Counted from the stretch's first letter, positions 38,101 to 52,762 are shown. The stretch is DNA of 64,000 bases from Trichoplax sp. H2 (GCA_003344405.1 NOWV01000183.1:1-64000), one strand, 5' to 3'. The notes: a model not told the origin generated them from the sequence alone. Translations and numbers: made by a program.

Positions 38101-41100
38101 TAGATCTGTTTTTAAAAGTGAAATTATTGGTCATTTGCCACTAGGTCACCTAGTATTTTAACATGTATAATATCCTTTTAGCTTCGCAGCCTAACCAACA
38201 TAAATTAGTAATTTTAGAAAATGCCGTATTTGGAAATACACACTTTAATATACAGATGGTAGCATATAGTGTCGGTCGAGTCAGTGTTGATATTATAGAT
38301 AGAAATAAATATGCAGCATTTTCTGCATCAAATTTTAATGATCTGCCACAATCTATGTTACTAGTTATAGTTATATGTACATGCATGTAAAATAACTCAG
38401 TATTGGATTGTAGATTATTAGCCATATTTATTATGATATAGGTAGCATAGCTTTCTATATTTATTATAAGACATTTAGTTGCTTATAGTCATAGATTGTA
38501 ATTGAACGTTATATGTTAAATACAAGCAATCATACATAGCAGGATGTTAAGTCTTTTATTGATACTCAAAGTAAAAATAGATATGTAACTGATATATTAG
38601 GACATAGCTAATTCTTCAAGCTTGGCTAGTAGAAACAGTGTCTACGTAAATACCACAGATGTTACCGCAAGGGATTATCCTTGATCTAGTGTTAAACATG
38701 GCTACTAGTAATAATCTGAATATTTATAAAATTAGGTACAATAATGTTATACTTATTATAGCTGCAAATGTTATGAAAAGTATACATACATAAGTAGGCA
38801 ACTTTAGGTTACTCTAGGAGTTCTTTCTACAAAGCTTTCTAGTAGCTACACTAGGCTAAAGCCGAATATATCAGAAAAAATCAATTTCTATTATATAGCA
38901 TTACTTGACTTTTTGCAAAGGTAATGAGTCACGAAATTGATAGATATTAAAGTTTTAATAAATTTTGAAAATCGTAGTTGTCACAAAACAGCTTTGCAAC
39001 AAGATAACGTAATGTACGATCAATAAGTCAATTCCTTGAACCACGTATCAAGTAACGATATCTGCACTATCAGAAACACTTTTGCTCTACCAGCAGACTA
39101 CACAAAGACTTAGACACCTCGTATTTTACGTTTAAACATTAAGTTTAAGAATCCTCTTTATTACACGATATACTGCATTTATATACTCTTCCCTAATAGT
39201 TCATGAGTCATAGTTAGTACGATTAACTTTGGAATCATTCACTAAATTAGATATTAATTTTAGCTACTGCTCCCTTAATGCAGACAACAGTATTTACGAA
39301 CATAGACATCTAATGACTAATACAGAATAGTCAGATTATGATATATCCTATCACGGAATATTTCCACGATAATTTACAATCTACTATAAGTAAGTTACAA
39401 TCACACAATGATTCGAGCTGTAAGTAGATGATTTGCATTCCCTATTATAACTATTAATTTAGTATGTGTATATGTGTCACTGTCATAAAAAGTCAGTGCC
39501 ATATTAAAACACAGTATATCCAAATTAGAAGTTAACTAATTAAGGGTAGGCTAACAAAATTATCCTAACATAGATATTCCTACTCTAATACAGTATGTAA
39601 CACTGTCACAGTAGTAAAATAAAACTTTATAATCTGCTAAATTGACTGTAGCTGTAAAAACTTTTGCATTCCTTTTATGTTATTTTTCTATTTTTTTGAG
39701 ATATAAGGATATATTAAGTGCGAATGAGTTCTCCCTATCCTTCATCTTGATAATAATTCTATAAAATTCTATCTCAATTTGATCACCGTTTAAGTAATGC
39801 ATACGCCTTTATGAAAACAAAAATTAATGTAAAAGTTAAGATATTAAATTAATTGTCGTTAGATCGGTATTTTAATACCAAGAAATAAAAAAACGAATAC
39901 AATACGAATTCAATATTATTACGGAATTATTTCTACCTTAGATTGGTATGAGTGCATAAAATAGTTTTACAATAATTTACTTATTAACAGATATACCTAT
40001 AGTGGAAGTACTAGTAGAAAGAAATGATTGAAATGAGAACTAGTCAGTATCTTCTATAGCTATTGCTGTAAAGACGTCTTCAAGTCAATCTTTAAAGTAC
40101 TTTTGATTTCAATTATGGGTTTTGATGTAATAGTAAGTAACCTTGAAAAATTCTTAAATTGAATCAAAGCTTCAATAAACTTTATTAACGTCGTTATCAA
40201 TCCTGATAATAGAGATACTATAAAATTTAACAAGTACATACTATTATTTTCTGATATTATCAATTATATCTTGATCTTACTAATTTTATCTCCATTCTAA
40301 TATTTAAAATGTCAATTTCTAATCCATATATCCCCGATGATTTAAAATATACTTCTAAGAATTAAAAATTTGTTTTAACCTTTTGCAAAACTTTCCAGAG
40401 AATAGCAGGTATTCACTTGTTTATTGGCTTGCGCACACGTTGAGGTTTCTCAAAACGTCATTCAGATACAAAATATTGCATTAGGTGTTGCACAAATAGA
40501 TGTTCGCTTATATTCTCTAAATTAAAATAATATTGTATTACTTCATTATGAAACTGGTAAATATGATTTATAATTTGATTTAATGTACCAATATTACATC
40601 AAATTATTTTGCTATTTTTTCGAGAACATCTTATTTAGGGTAGCTATGGAGCTGTAAAAATAATCGACAGTGACTACAGTAATAGGCACATATTTTGATC
40701 ATTCATACGAGGAAAGCTTAAGATCAAAATTTAATGTTGCAATATGGTTAAAAGAATGATCACGATTACTATGGACTTTCCCGCTACAACGAGACACTGG
40801 TATTTCACGCTCTATGATTAGAAAAATATAATAGAAGCCTTCTACTGTAATTTGAATGCATTGTTCTGTGCATAACCTCGAGTTTATGACGTAAATCTTA
40901 CATGAAATGCTCTACACTATCTTTGATATAGATTAATAATTGATTTATAATGAGCAAATTTAAGATTATTACACCGAAGATCAATTGTAGTTAGTATAAA
41001 CTGTTTTAATTAATCTCATAGATTCTAAGAAATAACACATTTATAACATAAGAGGTGATTGATAGAAAATTATTCATAATTGATGACATAGCAAATATAC

Positions 41101-43135
41101 TAGAATTTTTGAATGATGATGAAGTCATCAAAGAACTTTTTTCAAAGTTTTTAACTGCATTTTATTTCTTCTTAAGATTTAAAGTTTGTATAATTATTTT
41201 TATCTTTGAAACTATGAATGGAATGAATATTTTTTTATTTATCTAAGAGAGAAATACCTGCACTTGTCTTAAATTATATTATATTAGAAGAACACCTGGT
41301 GCATTTGTTATATTAAATACCGGCTATTGAGCTTAATTACAGTCATAGTACACCACTGATGATATTCCTTGTGATCATGATAGCCCATTCATTCCCTTAA
41401 ATGCTGTATTAAACCACAAATTGGAACTTAAATGACTTCGTGAAATCGAAACCTAAGCCACATTTGAACGGATGCTCTATCATCACCCACGCTTTAATTC
41501 TCACTTCTGTCTATTCAATTAACTTTTTATTCATTAAGGCTCAAGTAGATTGTATTACCGGACCAAATCTCTTTAGAAATAAATAGGTATTGCCTTGGTT
41601 TAAGTCAAAAACGATTCAGCAACAATACTTAACGTAGAAAATGGATATTTTACGCAAGCGGGATGATGATATACAGAACTGCAGTTAATAATAAATTATT
41701 TACGTGAATAGAATAAAATTTAAATTTATTATCTGATATCAGAGTAGATTTGCTTAGCAGCTTTGCTATGTTATTCTTCGATCCATGAATCTTTCTACAA
41801 CTGCCAATTAAGCCTATTTATTCAAAAATATGAAAACTTCGAGACTAAGTTTTGTATGACTTGCACGCGAGTATAAATATCTTCCTCGCATATTTTACGG
41901 ATTGTCTTACGAATTGCTAGCAGCCGCTACTACTATTTACTATACACGATAGTTTTTTTTGTTACTGTTCTTGCAGTATTCCTTTTTTATTCCTTCCATT
42001 ACTTCCTTACCTCACTATAGCTATCAAATTAATGAAAAATTCGAACAAGACAAATAATAGTCTTTAATTTATTTCAGGTATATTTCTACATTCATGATTG
42101 TTAAAAGCACTTTTGTAACATAGAAACTGCTTCCAACGGCAATTAAATACAGACGCCAGTCTTCACTAAAAGATTAAAACTAAACCTCTTCATGTTATAA
42201 AAAGTAGCTCGCGCTTATATCTTCTTTTTATTTACGAGCTGCTATAGTATATGTATACGAGTTAATGGAGTTAATACTGATAAACAATATCAGCTATCGT
42301 GTATTCTTCGATCGAAATTAGCCTAACTTTAAGCTCTACTTTAAATAGGTTAGAGCACGAATGTAGCATGACATTAACCATGATCAGAGCACGATCTAAC
42401 CTTTGAGTTCTCTTCTAAATTAGGTATCTAATTAACTGTTAACAATCTACACATACCTGTATAGCATAACTAGTCATAATACGAGTACCATGACAATGAT
42501 ACCTTATTACGATATTAATTATGATTTCAGAACAATTTTAATGTAGAACTCACGTTGAAAGAACTCATTTTGATTAAGCAATATTGACTTTCAATGAAAT
42601 ATGCGTATTTAGATGATGAGATTATTAATTTAGAGAAATTATTTCTTAAAATTCTGTTTTGCTAACAGAAATAGTTTTATTACGTATCAGTAGTATGATA
42701 GCTGGTAGCATAATAAATACTTCTTTTCCTTAACATTAGTCGTTATGACATAACTAGTCGTAACATCTACAGTATCTAAACGGTTCGTTTTTTTATACTT
42801 TTGACGTTACTCAAAAGCAAAAAGCTTATGCAACAAAGCATAATTCAGCCAATATCTTAAAATCGTTAATTATTGATATCTCTAGTTAACAAAAGTTACA
42901 TAAATTCAATAGCAATGATCTGATCCTAAAAGCTGGCTTAATTACATAATGAACATAAAGTTCTTTATGCAAAACTTTGAATTTATATACCTGCATGTGC
43001 ATTAAAAGATTTTATCTTTATTTTCTTTGTAGCCAGTATAGTTACTTAAATTAATTATCTATAAAATTACTGTTAAATCGTTTTCAGCCTAAAAACTAGG
43101 CGTTGCCAGATTATATTTTCGAATAGCCATTTATC

Positions 43136-43160
43136 TTGAAAATGAAAATGAAAATGAAAT
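43136..43160. repeat. AATGAA microsatellite
   Basis: About four copies of a TGAAAA hexamer in a row. Confidence 0.7.
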
Positions 43161-45580
43161 TTATTCGGGGCGTTAAACTATATTTCAATTTCCATTCATT
43201 TTTTTGGTTACTATTATAACTCAAGAAGTCTATCTTAATGATAAGTATTGTAAGCAAGTTTAATACATGCATCGCTTGGATAATCTTTAATAAATAAGTC
43301 AATAGAAGAAATACTGGCGGCAGGCCACGCTTCATTTTGCATAGCTTATTCTTTTAGGTAATAACTAAAATATAGAGATTTTTTATGATAATTTGAAAAA
43401 GATTCCTTTACAGCAAGCGGTAAGTGATTATTGATCGCCTTTAATATATTATTGTATCTGATGAAACAAAGATGTTTTCTAGCCAGTTAATATAATGATA
43501 TGATGAATTCTTAAGGTATTTATATTTTACATTTCTAAATCACTACCATATGAATTATAAATGTCTGGTTTGGCAGCAGATGTGAGATCTTATTATCTGG
43601 CTTTCATTGTGAAGCTGTAATGACTTACAAAGATTTAAATGAATACAATGCAATATTCCTATATATTGTATAGTTTTAATCTAAATCTAGAACAAAAATT
43701 GTTTATATCTTTTATCATTAATGAACCGAAAACTTTGTTTTGCTAGCTTATTATTTTGAGACAAATGATTTTAACACTCAAGATCTGAAGTAGCTTACGT
43801 AGGCTCAGACGGTTTATTTTGCTAGATAAAATTCTTAGGACATTAATGAGCCGATCAAAATAATCATATAGCAATGTATAGCGCTAATTTATAATAATAT
43901 TTAAATATGATGCCTTTAACTGACAAAATTGTAATTCAGATTACAAGTAATATCCGAGCTTTAGTAATTTTTAAATCAAAAAGATCTGATTTCTTATATT
44001 GTATCAGCCACCTTTTAAAATGTAATCTTCCAATATTTAAATGCATACGTTCAAATCATTGATAAGCTTTCTAACCTTTAACATTTTGGAGTAATCCCCT
44101 TAGCTAGGTTATTTATGTCATATCAGTAAGTCAATTACATTACTTTTAAGTTTTCAAATTGCTATTAAGTCTGCATGCTACATTTCAACAATAAATATGA
44201 CAATCAATAAATGAACTTCAAATTTTCAAAATTAGTATTAAGGACCTGTATTACAATTTCTTTCACAAACTTTTCTTTTGTAACTTTATGAGCGATACTA
44301 GTCTACTAGAACAGTTATGCTTCCTTTTTACTGAAGGACATCTACTGGAAGATAGAACCACACAAGTATAAAGCAGTTCTAATATTAATAGTTAATTAAT
44401 TTTATTAGGCTTTCTATTAGTAACTAATGGAAAACAAAATCAATACGGTATCACGTACATCACTCCGTGATAACCCGATAAGTGTTTATTCTTGATTTAA
44501 GTTCACTCTTCACCTGTAATATCAATACGGTCTTCAATATTGCTAGAGTTGTATAAATTCAAAATAACTGGGCAACAATCAGTAGCATGTTGCATTTTCG
44601 AATTTTTGCATGCAATTGCAGTGCTGCACAATATATCTTAATTAGAATTTTCCGATGTAGTTTACTTTAAATAAAAACAAAAGCAAAATAGTGCAGCTGA
44701 ATCTAAATGTAGCTCATAGATGATCATAAGCTAAGGCATTTATAATTTCCTACGAGCTTTATTCAAAATATTGGCTCCAGATATAAAACATCAATAATTA
44801 TGATTTTAATGGACGTTTATAGCTTCCTATCAAGTTGTTTCAAAAATATACTTCCCTGATTATTCATCAAATAGAAATATTGCTATGGTTTTTAATTGAG
44901 ATTTATTCAGTTCTTGAATTAAGAAACTGCCCTCATTAATGTCAATCTTACTTGATCGTGTAAAAATTTTATTGGCTGTTAATTAAAAAATATTATCACT
45001 ATATAAATTTTTCGAAGCGAACTCTTTAACGTTGTAAAATGACTTTCAACAAGCCACTTTAAGGAAACTGCGAATTTGTAAAGTTAGCATGAGTATAATT
45101 TAAGCTTAAAGTATTTTATGAAATCAGAGATTTTTCGTGAATATCAAAATAAAAATACCATGATTTTAATTTTTAAAGTCAGGCTGAGAATTCCTTCATG
45201 TCAATATATATAGAATAGCAGATCTTTCAGCATTGGATAACTTAACAAATAGTTTGCTAATCAATAGCCAAATGCAAAGCAATGTTATAAACAAGGAATT
45301 ATTGAATGAAAGAAAATTAAAGTTTAAAATAATAGTCTGTCTAGTTCCGGAGAACTTGCTTTAGTAATAGGATACCACACTTCCAATTTCAAATATTATT
45401 CCCAGTCAATAAGCAAACAACAGTATCTATACCTAACTGATTACTTTGTACTTATGCTGCTATTATTCGCTTCATCGATTTCTTTTCTTTGTTTCCTTTT
45501 CTGTATGATGCGTTTTATTCGTATTCATGCTATTATTGCCGCCTATCGTTTCTTAAACTCATTACAGCTTTTATTTACAG

Positions 45581-45676
45581 CTGCAAATCTTAGACTCCAA
45601 TATTATCAAAGATTATTATAACACTTCCGCTCCAGATTCTGAAGGACAGCCCTTAAGTCTTATTTATCGTATTTAA
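45581..45676 (+). CDS. orphan terminal-exon-like segment
   Basis: A pyrimidine-rich tract ending TTTATTTACAG is followed by a 31-codon open frame with balanced composition (LQILDSNIIKDYY..., then SAPDSEGQPLSLIYRI) and a stop at 45674. It looks like a last coding exon, but I find no partner exon nearby and recognise no family. It could be a relic or chance. Confidence 0.15.
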   Translation: MQILDSNIIKDYYNTSAPDSEGQPLSLIYRI

Positions 45677-48600
45677 TTAAAAGGGTTATTAAAACCTAAA
45701 ATGTGGATCTTATAATATCAAATCTTTATTGACCTCTACTTTAGCTTCGGCATTATTTAGATTGCGATCTTATTGAGTGGATTAACCCAGAATGTCGAAA
45801 TAAATCAAAACAAATCTATTTTAAGAATAGCATCAGAGTGTAGCATAACTTTACTACCTATCGCTAACTTTCATCTCTTACCTTCAACATGCACTCGGAA
45901 CTTATATAACAGTAACTGAAGTAACGTCTGAATAATCACAATATGTTATCCAAGTGATTACTGCAGTAAATACTAGGTCTTAAATAATTCCTTATTCTAT
46001 TATTTTCCTAAATGTGAAATTGAGGTCCCTTCTCGAACAACAGAATACTGCCTATTCAGAATTCATTTACAAGGATTACGTCAAAAGTAAATATTGCTGT
46101 CGAGCTGTGTCAATTATGAAATTTTATAAGAACACATTTTAAGCAAGGTAATACTCTCATCGATAACTTATCAATGCCTGCATATAACTCTATTACTCAA
46201 TCTGTAGCACGTAAAATTAATTAAAAACAGACTTAGGGATTAGAATAATAACTTTATTCTAAATACTAAATGTCTGAGCACTTTTGTATTGATAATTATA
46301 AGGATTCGCAAAGAAAGTAACCGATTAAGACATCTTTCATTTATTAAAATTACTATATTTATTATATCATTCCTCTGTTGATCTAAACGAAAAAATTGCA
46401 CTCTGAAGCTGAGAAATTCCTGATTAAAAAGCGCATTTATATAGGCATATTTTATATTTAATTGTAACATCACGAATTTATATCTACCAACTGGTATAAA
46501 GCTATATACTCCTCAATTTCTTTACTGTTTCCTATTTGATGACTGATGTTCCAGTAATTAAGCATATTCATTGCCATTAGACGGTTTTAAATAATAAAAT
46601 CACTTTAGACGTTAGCTTAGCATACCAAAATTCTATATTAGAAATGATACCATTTTCCAGTGGATGATATAACATTAGTAATCATTTCAACTCCTGCATT
46701 TCAAATTTGACAAGAATATAAAAGCAGAAAATTTTATAATCTATAATCAAATATTAGATTAAGCGAATAACGACCTAATTAATTAGGAATTGACATAACC
46801 TTTACAATATTTTAATTTGGCAGTAGCAACAATTTCAAAACCCAGAAAATAATCCACTAGTCACTGTTATCTATTCAAACTCCGGCTGTCTGTCTTACAT
46901 TTATACATTGTCAGCTAATGCTGTTCTAGCAATTAAGCAATTATTGCCTTTGCTCTCCTGATTATCATATTTTAGGTCGGCCATATTTAAGGATACTTTC
47001 GGGTCATAATAATTACCGCACTACGTTTAAACTATACAATGCACGGTATCAACTTGGCATCTGTTATAGTCAATAGGGTTTAGGAACTTCAGTATAAGTA
47101 TCGGGGCGTCTAATGTAATAAACTATTCACCAATACAGTAATCCCTAGAAGTGCAAGTTAACAAACATGCAAGATTTCCGAAACCGATTAAAATAAGTAA
47201 ATTTACTTTGATAGAAATGCTCTCTATCGTGATCTAAAGATCATCAATAGTATAAGAGTAGGCTACGACAACTTCAGCTTTCCTCGAAACTAGTTATTTG
47301 GTGCAGTAATACTCTCAATCTTGCAAAAATGAAATAGATGTAATGCGGTGTATCAATTAAGCAAGTTAAGGCAATTGATTTACGGAATAGAATTAATAAA
47401 GGGTGTATATGCCTTTATTAGCTATCTCGTTATATCAAAGTTGCTGTGGTTAGGGATATTTGTGACAAATTTACAGTAATAAATAACTGAAGAGCAAGCG
47501 TGAGGCAATTCATGCATAAATCGTTGTACACGTTGATGAATCATAAATATATTTACTTTTAAAAGCCGACCAAGAATACGCCAAAGTGCGAAATAACAAG
47601 AAATGCCACAACAGCTGCTTCTAGCAAATCAGCTTAAAAAATTAGTGATACTTTCGCGTTAGCTTAATAAACTTTGCATTATCTAACTGCCACTCATTAT
47701 CATTGACAATATAATTTCGAACCTATTGCTGTATACTCCACGTTGTGCAGTAGATTCTTTTAGCTAATAAACGCAAAAATTAACATAACGATAGAAGAAA
47801 TAAGAGTATTACTACAATTTTATAAAATTACAACAAACTATGCTGTTCGTGATAATCAGAATATTGATTTTTCGAGTATGAGTGATAGAATACGAACAAA
47901 ATTTTGTGCGTTTATAAGCGTTCAGAATTCTCTAGAATATTTATTGCGTAAAATATGTCGAAACAGTATTAATGAAATCTACACTATTCTATGAGATAGA
48001 TACACGAATATGTGTAAGTCATATAGATAATGTATAAAGTCCGAATAAAGTAATGCCTCTTATTGACATGCTTATCTCCTTACTTATCTCTCTATTTCGA
48101 GCTCCCTATCACAGAACTAAGGTAATATTCGTACATTGATATGTAAAATATGCTTTTCATTAATATTTTTCCAGTATTCAATGGTACTTCTTGTCTGTTT
48201 AATTCAAATCTGTCAATACCCTAGGATAAGCAATTTTTTTGTTACACAGTATTAGCGTTGAATGAAGCAAAGTTTATACTCGCGCGATAGCATATTTCGT
48301 AGAAGTAAGCCTTTAAATTTATGATTATTATAAATTCATGATTGGCGCTATTTTTGAACTGGGCGATGCACGAAAGAATTAAAAAGAAAAGATTGCTGTC
48401 GTAAGATAAAGATAGTTAATAGCCATAGGCGAAATGGCATAACTAAACACATTATCTGAAATATAGCGACGGAAAAATTCGGCCTTTGCAAAGTTAAAAG
48501 CCAGTAACTCAGTTTCAGCTAGGTAATTGCTAGTTCCTTAATGACATATATCATTAAATTACAAGTAGTATTGCAATTAATGATGTAGATGTGTTGTATT

Positions 48601-49263
48601 TTCAGTACATTGTAACTTGTTTAGAGCAGTTATTTTAGGTATTTCAGCTAGCTACATCGAATCAAACCTTCGTGATTTATAAATCACTAATGAATTCATC
48701 TTTATTTAGCCCTAACCTCCTCGCCCTAATATTTTTTACGATCATAATTGAATGAAATCTTTATACTCAACACTAAGAATTATATTTCCAGTTTACCCAG
48801 ATATATACTCGCATATAAAACTTGTAATCTTTGCGAGCGAGATCATATTGATACGCGTATCATACAGCTATGTATAATTCTACTTTTCAGGAATCGTCTT
48901 TTCATGCTATTATTACGCTAATAATGTTACTTTATATAGACTATGCATGATTTGAAGGTCATTTTGGTAATTGTAGCACCTAATTTACTGATTATTTGCT
49001 ATTTCGTGTGTCCAGCAAGTGTATCAGATGTTGATTCATTCCTATTCTACATGTGCAGATGGATTTCAAACTCTTTATGATCGTTTTACCACAAACATCT
49101 ATATCTAGCTCGAGGGTATTTAGTTCGTTTCGATTTAATTCCATTTAATGAAATATTTTAATAATACACAGGCATAAAGTAAAGTATTTTGAAATCGAAG
49201 TAACAGATCATCATGGTAATATTTTTACAGGTAACAAATCAATATCATTACGGAATTATGGTG

Positions 49264-49745
49264 TACTAGCAACAGAATTTAAAAGTAGAATAATGCAGAT
49301 CAAGGTTTGGGAGTTGAGCAATCTTCTCTTCTGCTACTCAATCAATTACATTCGGGCGTTTAGCTAGCTAAAAATCTTTCCTTCCTTCAAGAGCCAAAAT
49401 AGGTTCTTTTGCATGAGAGTTGAGTGATCTTGTCACGACGGCCAATTTACGTCTAATCTTCGAATAACTCGCCTCAAATCTCTTACCACTTGGGGTTACA
49501 GGTGAATAGATTTCCTTGACTTTATCTCCTTAGTAGGAGATGTCCTTTGCTTTTTCAGGAAACATCTTCGTGCTGTAATGGCTCAGAATCTGCTCATCTT
49601 GCCAACACCTTCGAGTTGCCTGCGTACTCCTTTCTGATATCACAGTCAAAGCCTTTGTTGAGCTAGGCGATTTTTATGAGATTGTCCTTAAATTTCGCCG
49701 ACTTCTCATTCAGACCTAAAAAGATAAAATTTCTTTCTGCTTGCT
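49264..49745 (-). pseudogene. decayed coding stretch, unidentified
   Basis: On the minus strand one frame runs about 110 codons with three stops, containing HYSTKMFPEKAKDIS, then VTPSGKRFEASYSKIRRK, LAVVTRSLNSHAKEPILAL and VAEEKIAQLPN. Upstream (49745-49600) another frame carries FLGLNEKSAKFKDNL and GFDCDIRKEYAGNSKVLA, so a frameshift separates two parts. Base composition is richer in G+C than the surroundings, as for former coding sequence. I cannot name the parent; a retroelement or other repetitive gene is possible. Confidence 0.5.
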
Positions 49746-50123
49746 GTTGATCGAGGTAATTGAGATTGATGTTTGAAATGCATGATCCTCTTTAATTTTT
49801 TGTTGCTAATTATTATAGAGTCTCTACATAATAAAACACACGCTCTGATATTTTGCTTATGCAGTGTTGAAGAAGGAGGGTACGTAGTAATTAGAATTGC
49901 TTTAGTTTAGTGAATGCCTGTGATGACCGAATAATAATCTTTTACTATTACCATAAGTTCGCGACCTCTAACTCTTAAATCTGAGTTATTTAACTTGAGT
50001 AAGCACTTATGATATGCAATAAACCGTCACAACCGAGAGAGCAGTTTTAAAAGTACGTTTATTATTCCATCTGTCCGTGAGAGTGAATTCAATTTTCATC
50101 TCTCATATAATCAGTCGAAAGCG

Positions 50124-50279
50124 GCTAAGATAAACCGGATAAACGGACTTCGATTATTTTTACAAGCAATCATTTCCATACCAAATCATATAGTATAAGC
50201 TTACATCCTATAGTTAACGTATTAATCTAATACTGTTAAAAACCAGAAATTGACCCTGGTTAAGATGAACCGGATAACT
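50124..50279. repeat. direct repeat pair, AACCGGATAA type
   Basis: CTAAGATAAACCGGATAAAC near 50125 and TTAAGATGAACCGGATAAC near 50260 are near-identical words about 135 bp apart. No other shared structure was seen. Confidence 0.4.
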
Positions 50280-50332
50280 TTTAACGCGTGACCAATAGTT
50301 TATCAATATCTATGTTAGGACGATACGTTACA

Positions 50333-50362
50333 CACATATATATATATGTTACATATATATAG
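50333..50362. repeat. AT microsatellite, interrupted
   Basis: Alternating ATATAT runs on both sides of a GTTAC interruption. Confidence 0.8.
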
Positions 50363-50845
50363 CTATCATCAAAATAGCACAAATTAACATCATTGAAATC
50401 ATTACAATGCCATTCATGGCTGTGTAAAGACTTAGCATGATGGAATACTGAAAATGGAGTAGACATACATATCAGGTAAGGAACTGTACAAACATTTAAC
50501 TATGAATGAATGGTGGGGCCTACAGTGAACGTCATGAGTTAAAAATTGATCGGTTTTACTATGGAAAATTGAAGTACTATGAAGAAGCATTTTCACACTT
50601 TTCCACTTTGCTCAGAGGACCCACAAAAATTTGGCATTCAAATGTCTAAGATCTTCTAAATTCTAAATGTCATCTTACTCGAATTAGTATTTGACTACTT
50701 TAAGCTAGAAGATTTAAGATTAGGGTATTTTTGCAAATCGTAAATCAATGGATAGTACCAAACTTTCGGATGAATATCAATAAAATATAAAATAAATTAA
50801 GCCTGTAGGTATGTGATACATAAGGTATAGCGATGCAATATGTAC

Positions 50846-51103
50846 GTAATTGGCTAAGGTAACGGTTTATTATCACGTGCTAATCGATTTTTTGTCAACT
50901 GATTGTTATGATACATAAATTTTTGCCATAACAATCGCTTAATATTGAAAGTATATCCTTGCAAATATTTAATTTTTTTTAGCTGAAGGTTTTGAACGTT
51001 CTAATTAATATCGGAAATAGAGTAAGAAAGTCCTCGTGTCAAGTATTGAATATCATCAAATGTTGGATATAAAGCAAAAAAATGGATTACATAGGTATAT
51101 TAT
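50846..51103 (+). repeat. gap-flanking duplicate A, copy 1
   Basis: 258 bp, nearly identical to 51513-51756 just after the first N run. Copy 1 has 14 extra bases (AATATCGGAAATAG). Most simply, these are two alleles or contig ends that the assembler failed to merge. Confidence 0.9.
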
Positions 51104-51492
51104 TGTTACGGTTTAAGATATTATGTGACAATGTTATTGAAGAAGAAATAGACGGTTACGATTAGATAATCATAAATATTATGAGCTGTTAATATTGTGA
51201 GATTCAATCGTTAATGGACTTCCATTAACGAATGTGTAGAAGTAAGGTACTTAATATGCCAATGACGTGTAATAACCAAAATGGCGGTTGTCACACTTGT
51301 AGGGAATCTGTTAGATCTTAAATTGTTAATTGGCGCTATAATATTATTAGCGCATAATAATATCAATTATCACATATTTGTTCGATAGTAATTAATAGGA
51401 TTACAAAGTTATAGAAAAGACTAAGTTATGCATAAGAATAATTAACAGGTGGAAAAGGTGTAGATCTGATACAAGTATATAAGAGGTTGTAA

Positions 51493-51512
51493 NNNNNNNN
51501 NNNNNNNNNNNN
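51493..51512. other. assembly gap 1 (20 N)
   Basis: Fixed-size N run joining two contigs; the sequence after it repeats 50846-51103, so the true gap may be zero or negative. Confidence 0.98.
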
Positions 51513-51756
51513 GTAATTGGCTAAGGTAACGGTTTATTATCACGTGCTAATCGATTTTTTGTCAACTGATTGTTATGATACATAAATTTTTGCCATAACA
51601 ATCGCTTAATATTGAAAGTATATCCTTGCAAATATTTAATTTTTTTTAGCTGAAGGTTTTGAACGTTCTAATTAGTAAGAAAGTCCTCGTGTCAAGTATT
51701 GAATATCATCAAATGTTGGATATAAAGCAAAAAAATGGATTACATAGGTATATTAT
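51513..51756 (+). repeat. gap-flanking duplicate A, copy 2
   Basis: 244-bp second copy of 50846-51103, with the 14-base deletion. Beyond it the sequence (TTTATTAATAATAGC...) differs from what follows copy 1. Confidence 0.9.
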
Positions 51757-52059
51757 ATTTATTAATAATAGCTGAAGTATGAATCTTGAGGTTAGCTCAT
51801 TTTAAGATTTAAAAGAATAACTTCTATGAGTGTTATATCAGATAAATAATTAACTTCTGAAACGAAGATAAACCAGATTAGGACCCAAATAATGTATCTA
51901 GCCGTCGGTCTTACCGCATTGGTAATTTCTTGAATATTGTACTTAATATCTTGATCAAATCATTAGGTAGATATCACAACGTGCCGTTGAAAGTAGTATT
52001 ATCGAATGGCAATAATTATCTCTAAGATGATTTAATATTAAAAGGTGCGAAGAAAACTC

Positions 52060-52217
52060 CTCTTATGAAATTCTGCGAGATTAGTAATATGAAAAGAATA
52101 ATACAGGTCATAATAAACTTGAAGTGTTCAATAAGCAGATAAATGTGAACATTACTGCATCAGAAATCAATAACACCTTAATGACTATCGTAGATTAATT
52201 AATACTTTATTAGGTGT
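52060..52217 (+). repeat. gap-flanking duplicate B, copy 1
   Basis: 158 bp matching 52954-53111 with three visible substitutions, an allele-like level of difference. Confidence 0.9.
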
Positions 52218-52639
52218 AGTAAAAGGACTAAAAGTAGAGTCCTTTGTAGTTTTTTTTGTATGTAATTAGTATTATTTTACTATACAAAATATCTAGAAAG
52301 TGATTTTACAAGGTATTATATAGATTACTATACAAGTAGCCCTACAGAGCAAATGCCTAATCTAAAGAAAGGGCGTTTGATCGTCTATTCAAATTGTAAA
52401 GAAATTTGACTTAGTAGCAAAACCCTATACTTAGAGAAAGGGGATTTATAACATGACGATAAAGTACTGTAATGTAGTCTATACTCGTACAGTTACAGTA
52501 CAATCTGACGCTAAAACATCAACTGTCAATACTCGCCAATACTAAGCGATACTAATGTCAGAAAAGCAGTCGTAGTAGTCATATAAATTTTTTTGATAAG
52601 CGATTACTGTGATCTTCATAAAAAGCGAATTTTTCCGGA

Positions 52640-52762
52640 TTTGTGTCCGATATAGTTTTCGGATTCTGGGACCGGTCGGGTTTGTGTCCGATATAATTTT
52701 CCTGTTTTGGAACCGGTCGGGTTTATTTTTAATTTATGTCTGAATTATAATTTTTCTGTTTT
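52640..52762. repeat. 41-bp tandem repeat, two clear units plus one degenerate
   Basis: TTTGTGTCCGATATA...ACCGGTCGGG occurs at 52640-52680 and 52681-52721. A diverged third unit follows to about 52762. It lies in the unmatched tail of the middle contig. Confidence 0.85.

Larger units (their letters stand above)
33012..49260. other. 16-kb gene-poor region
   Basis: AT-rich sequence with no intact gene I can defend. Open frames here (for example 36595-36792, 38150-38425, 40060-40263, 43111-43335, 46240-46473) are short, strongly biased to Ile/Leu/Lys/Asn and lack recognisable motifs. Contents: a degenerate tandem repeat at 34932-35163, an AATGAA microsatellite at 43136-43160 and one orphan exon-like segment at 45581-45676. 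Confidence 0.6.
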
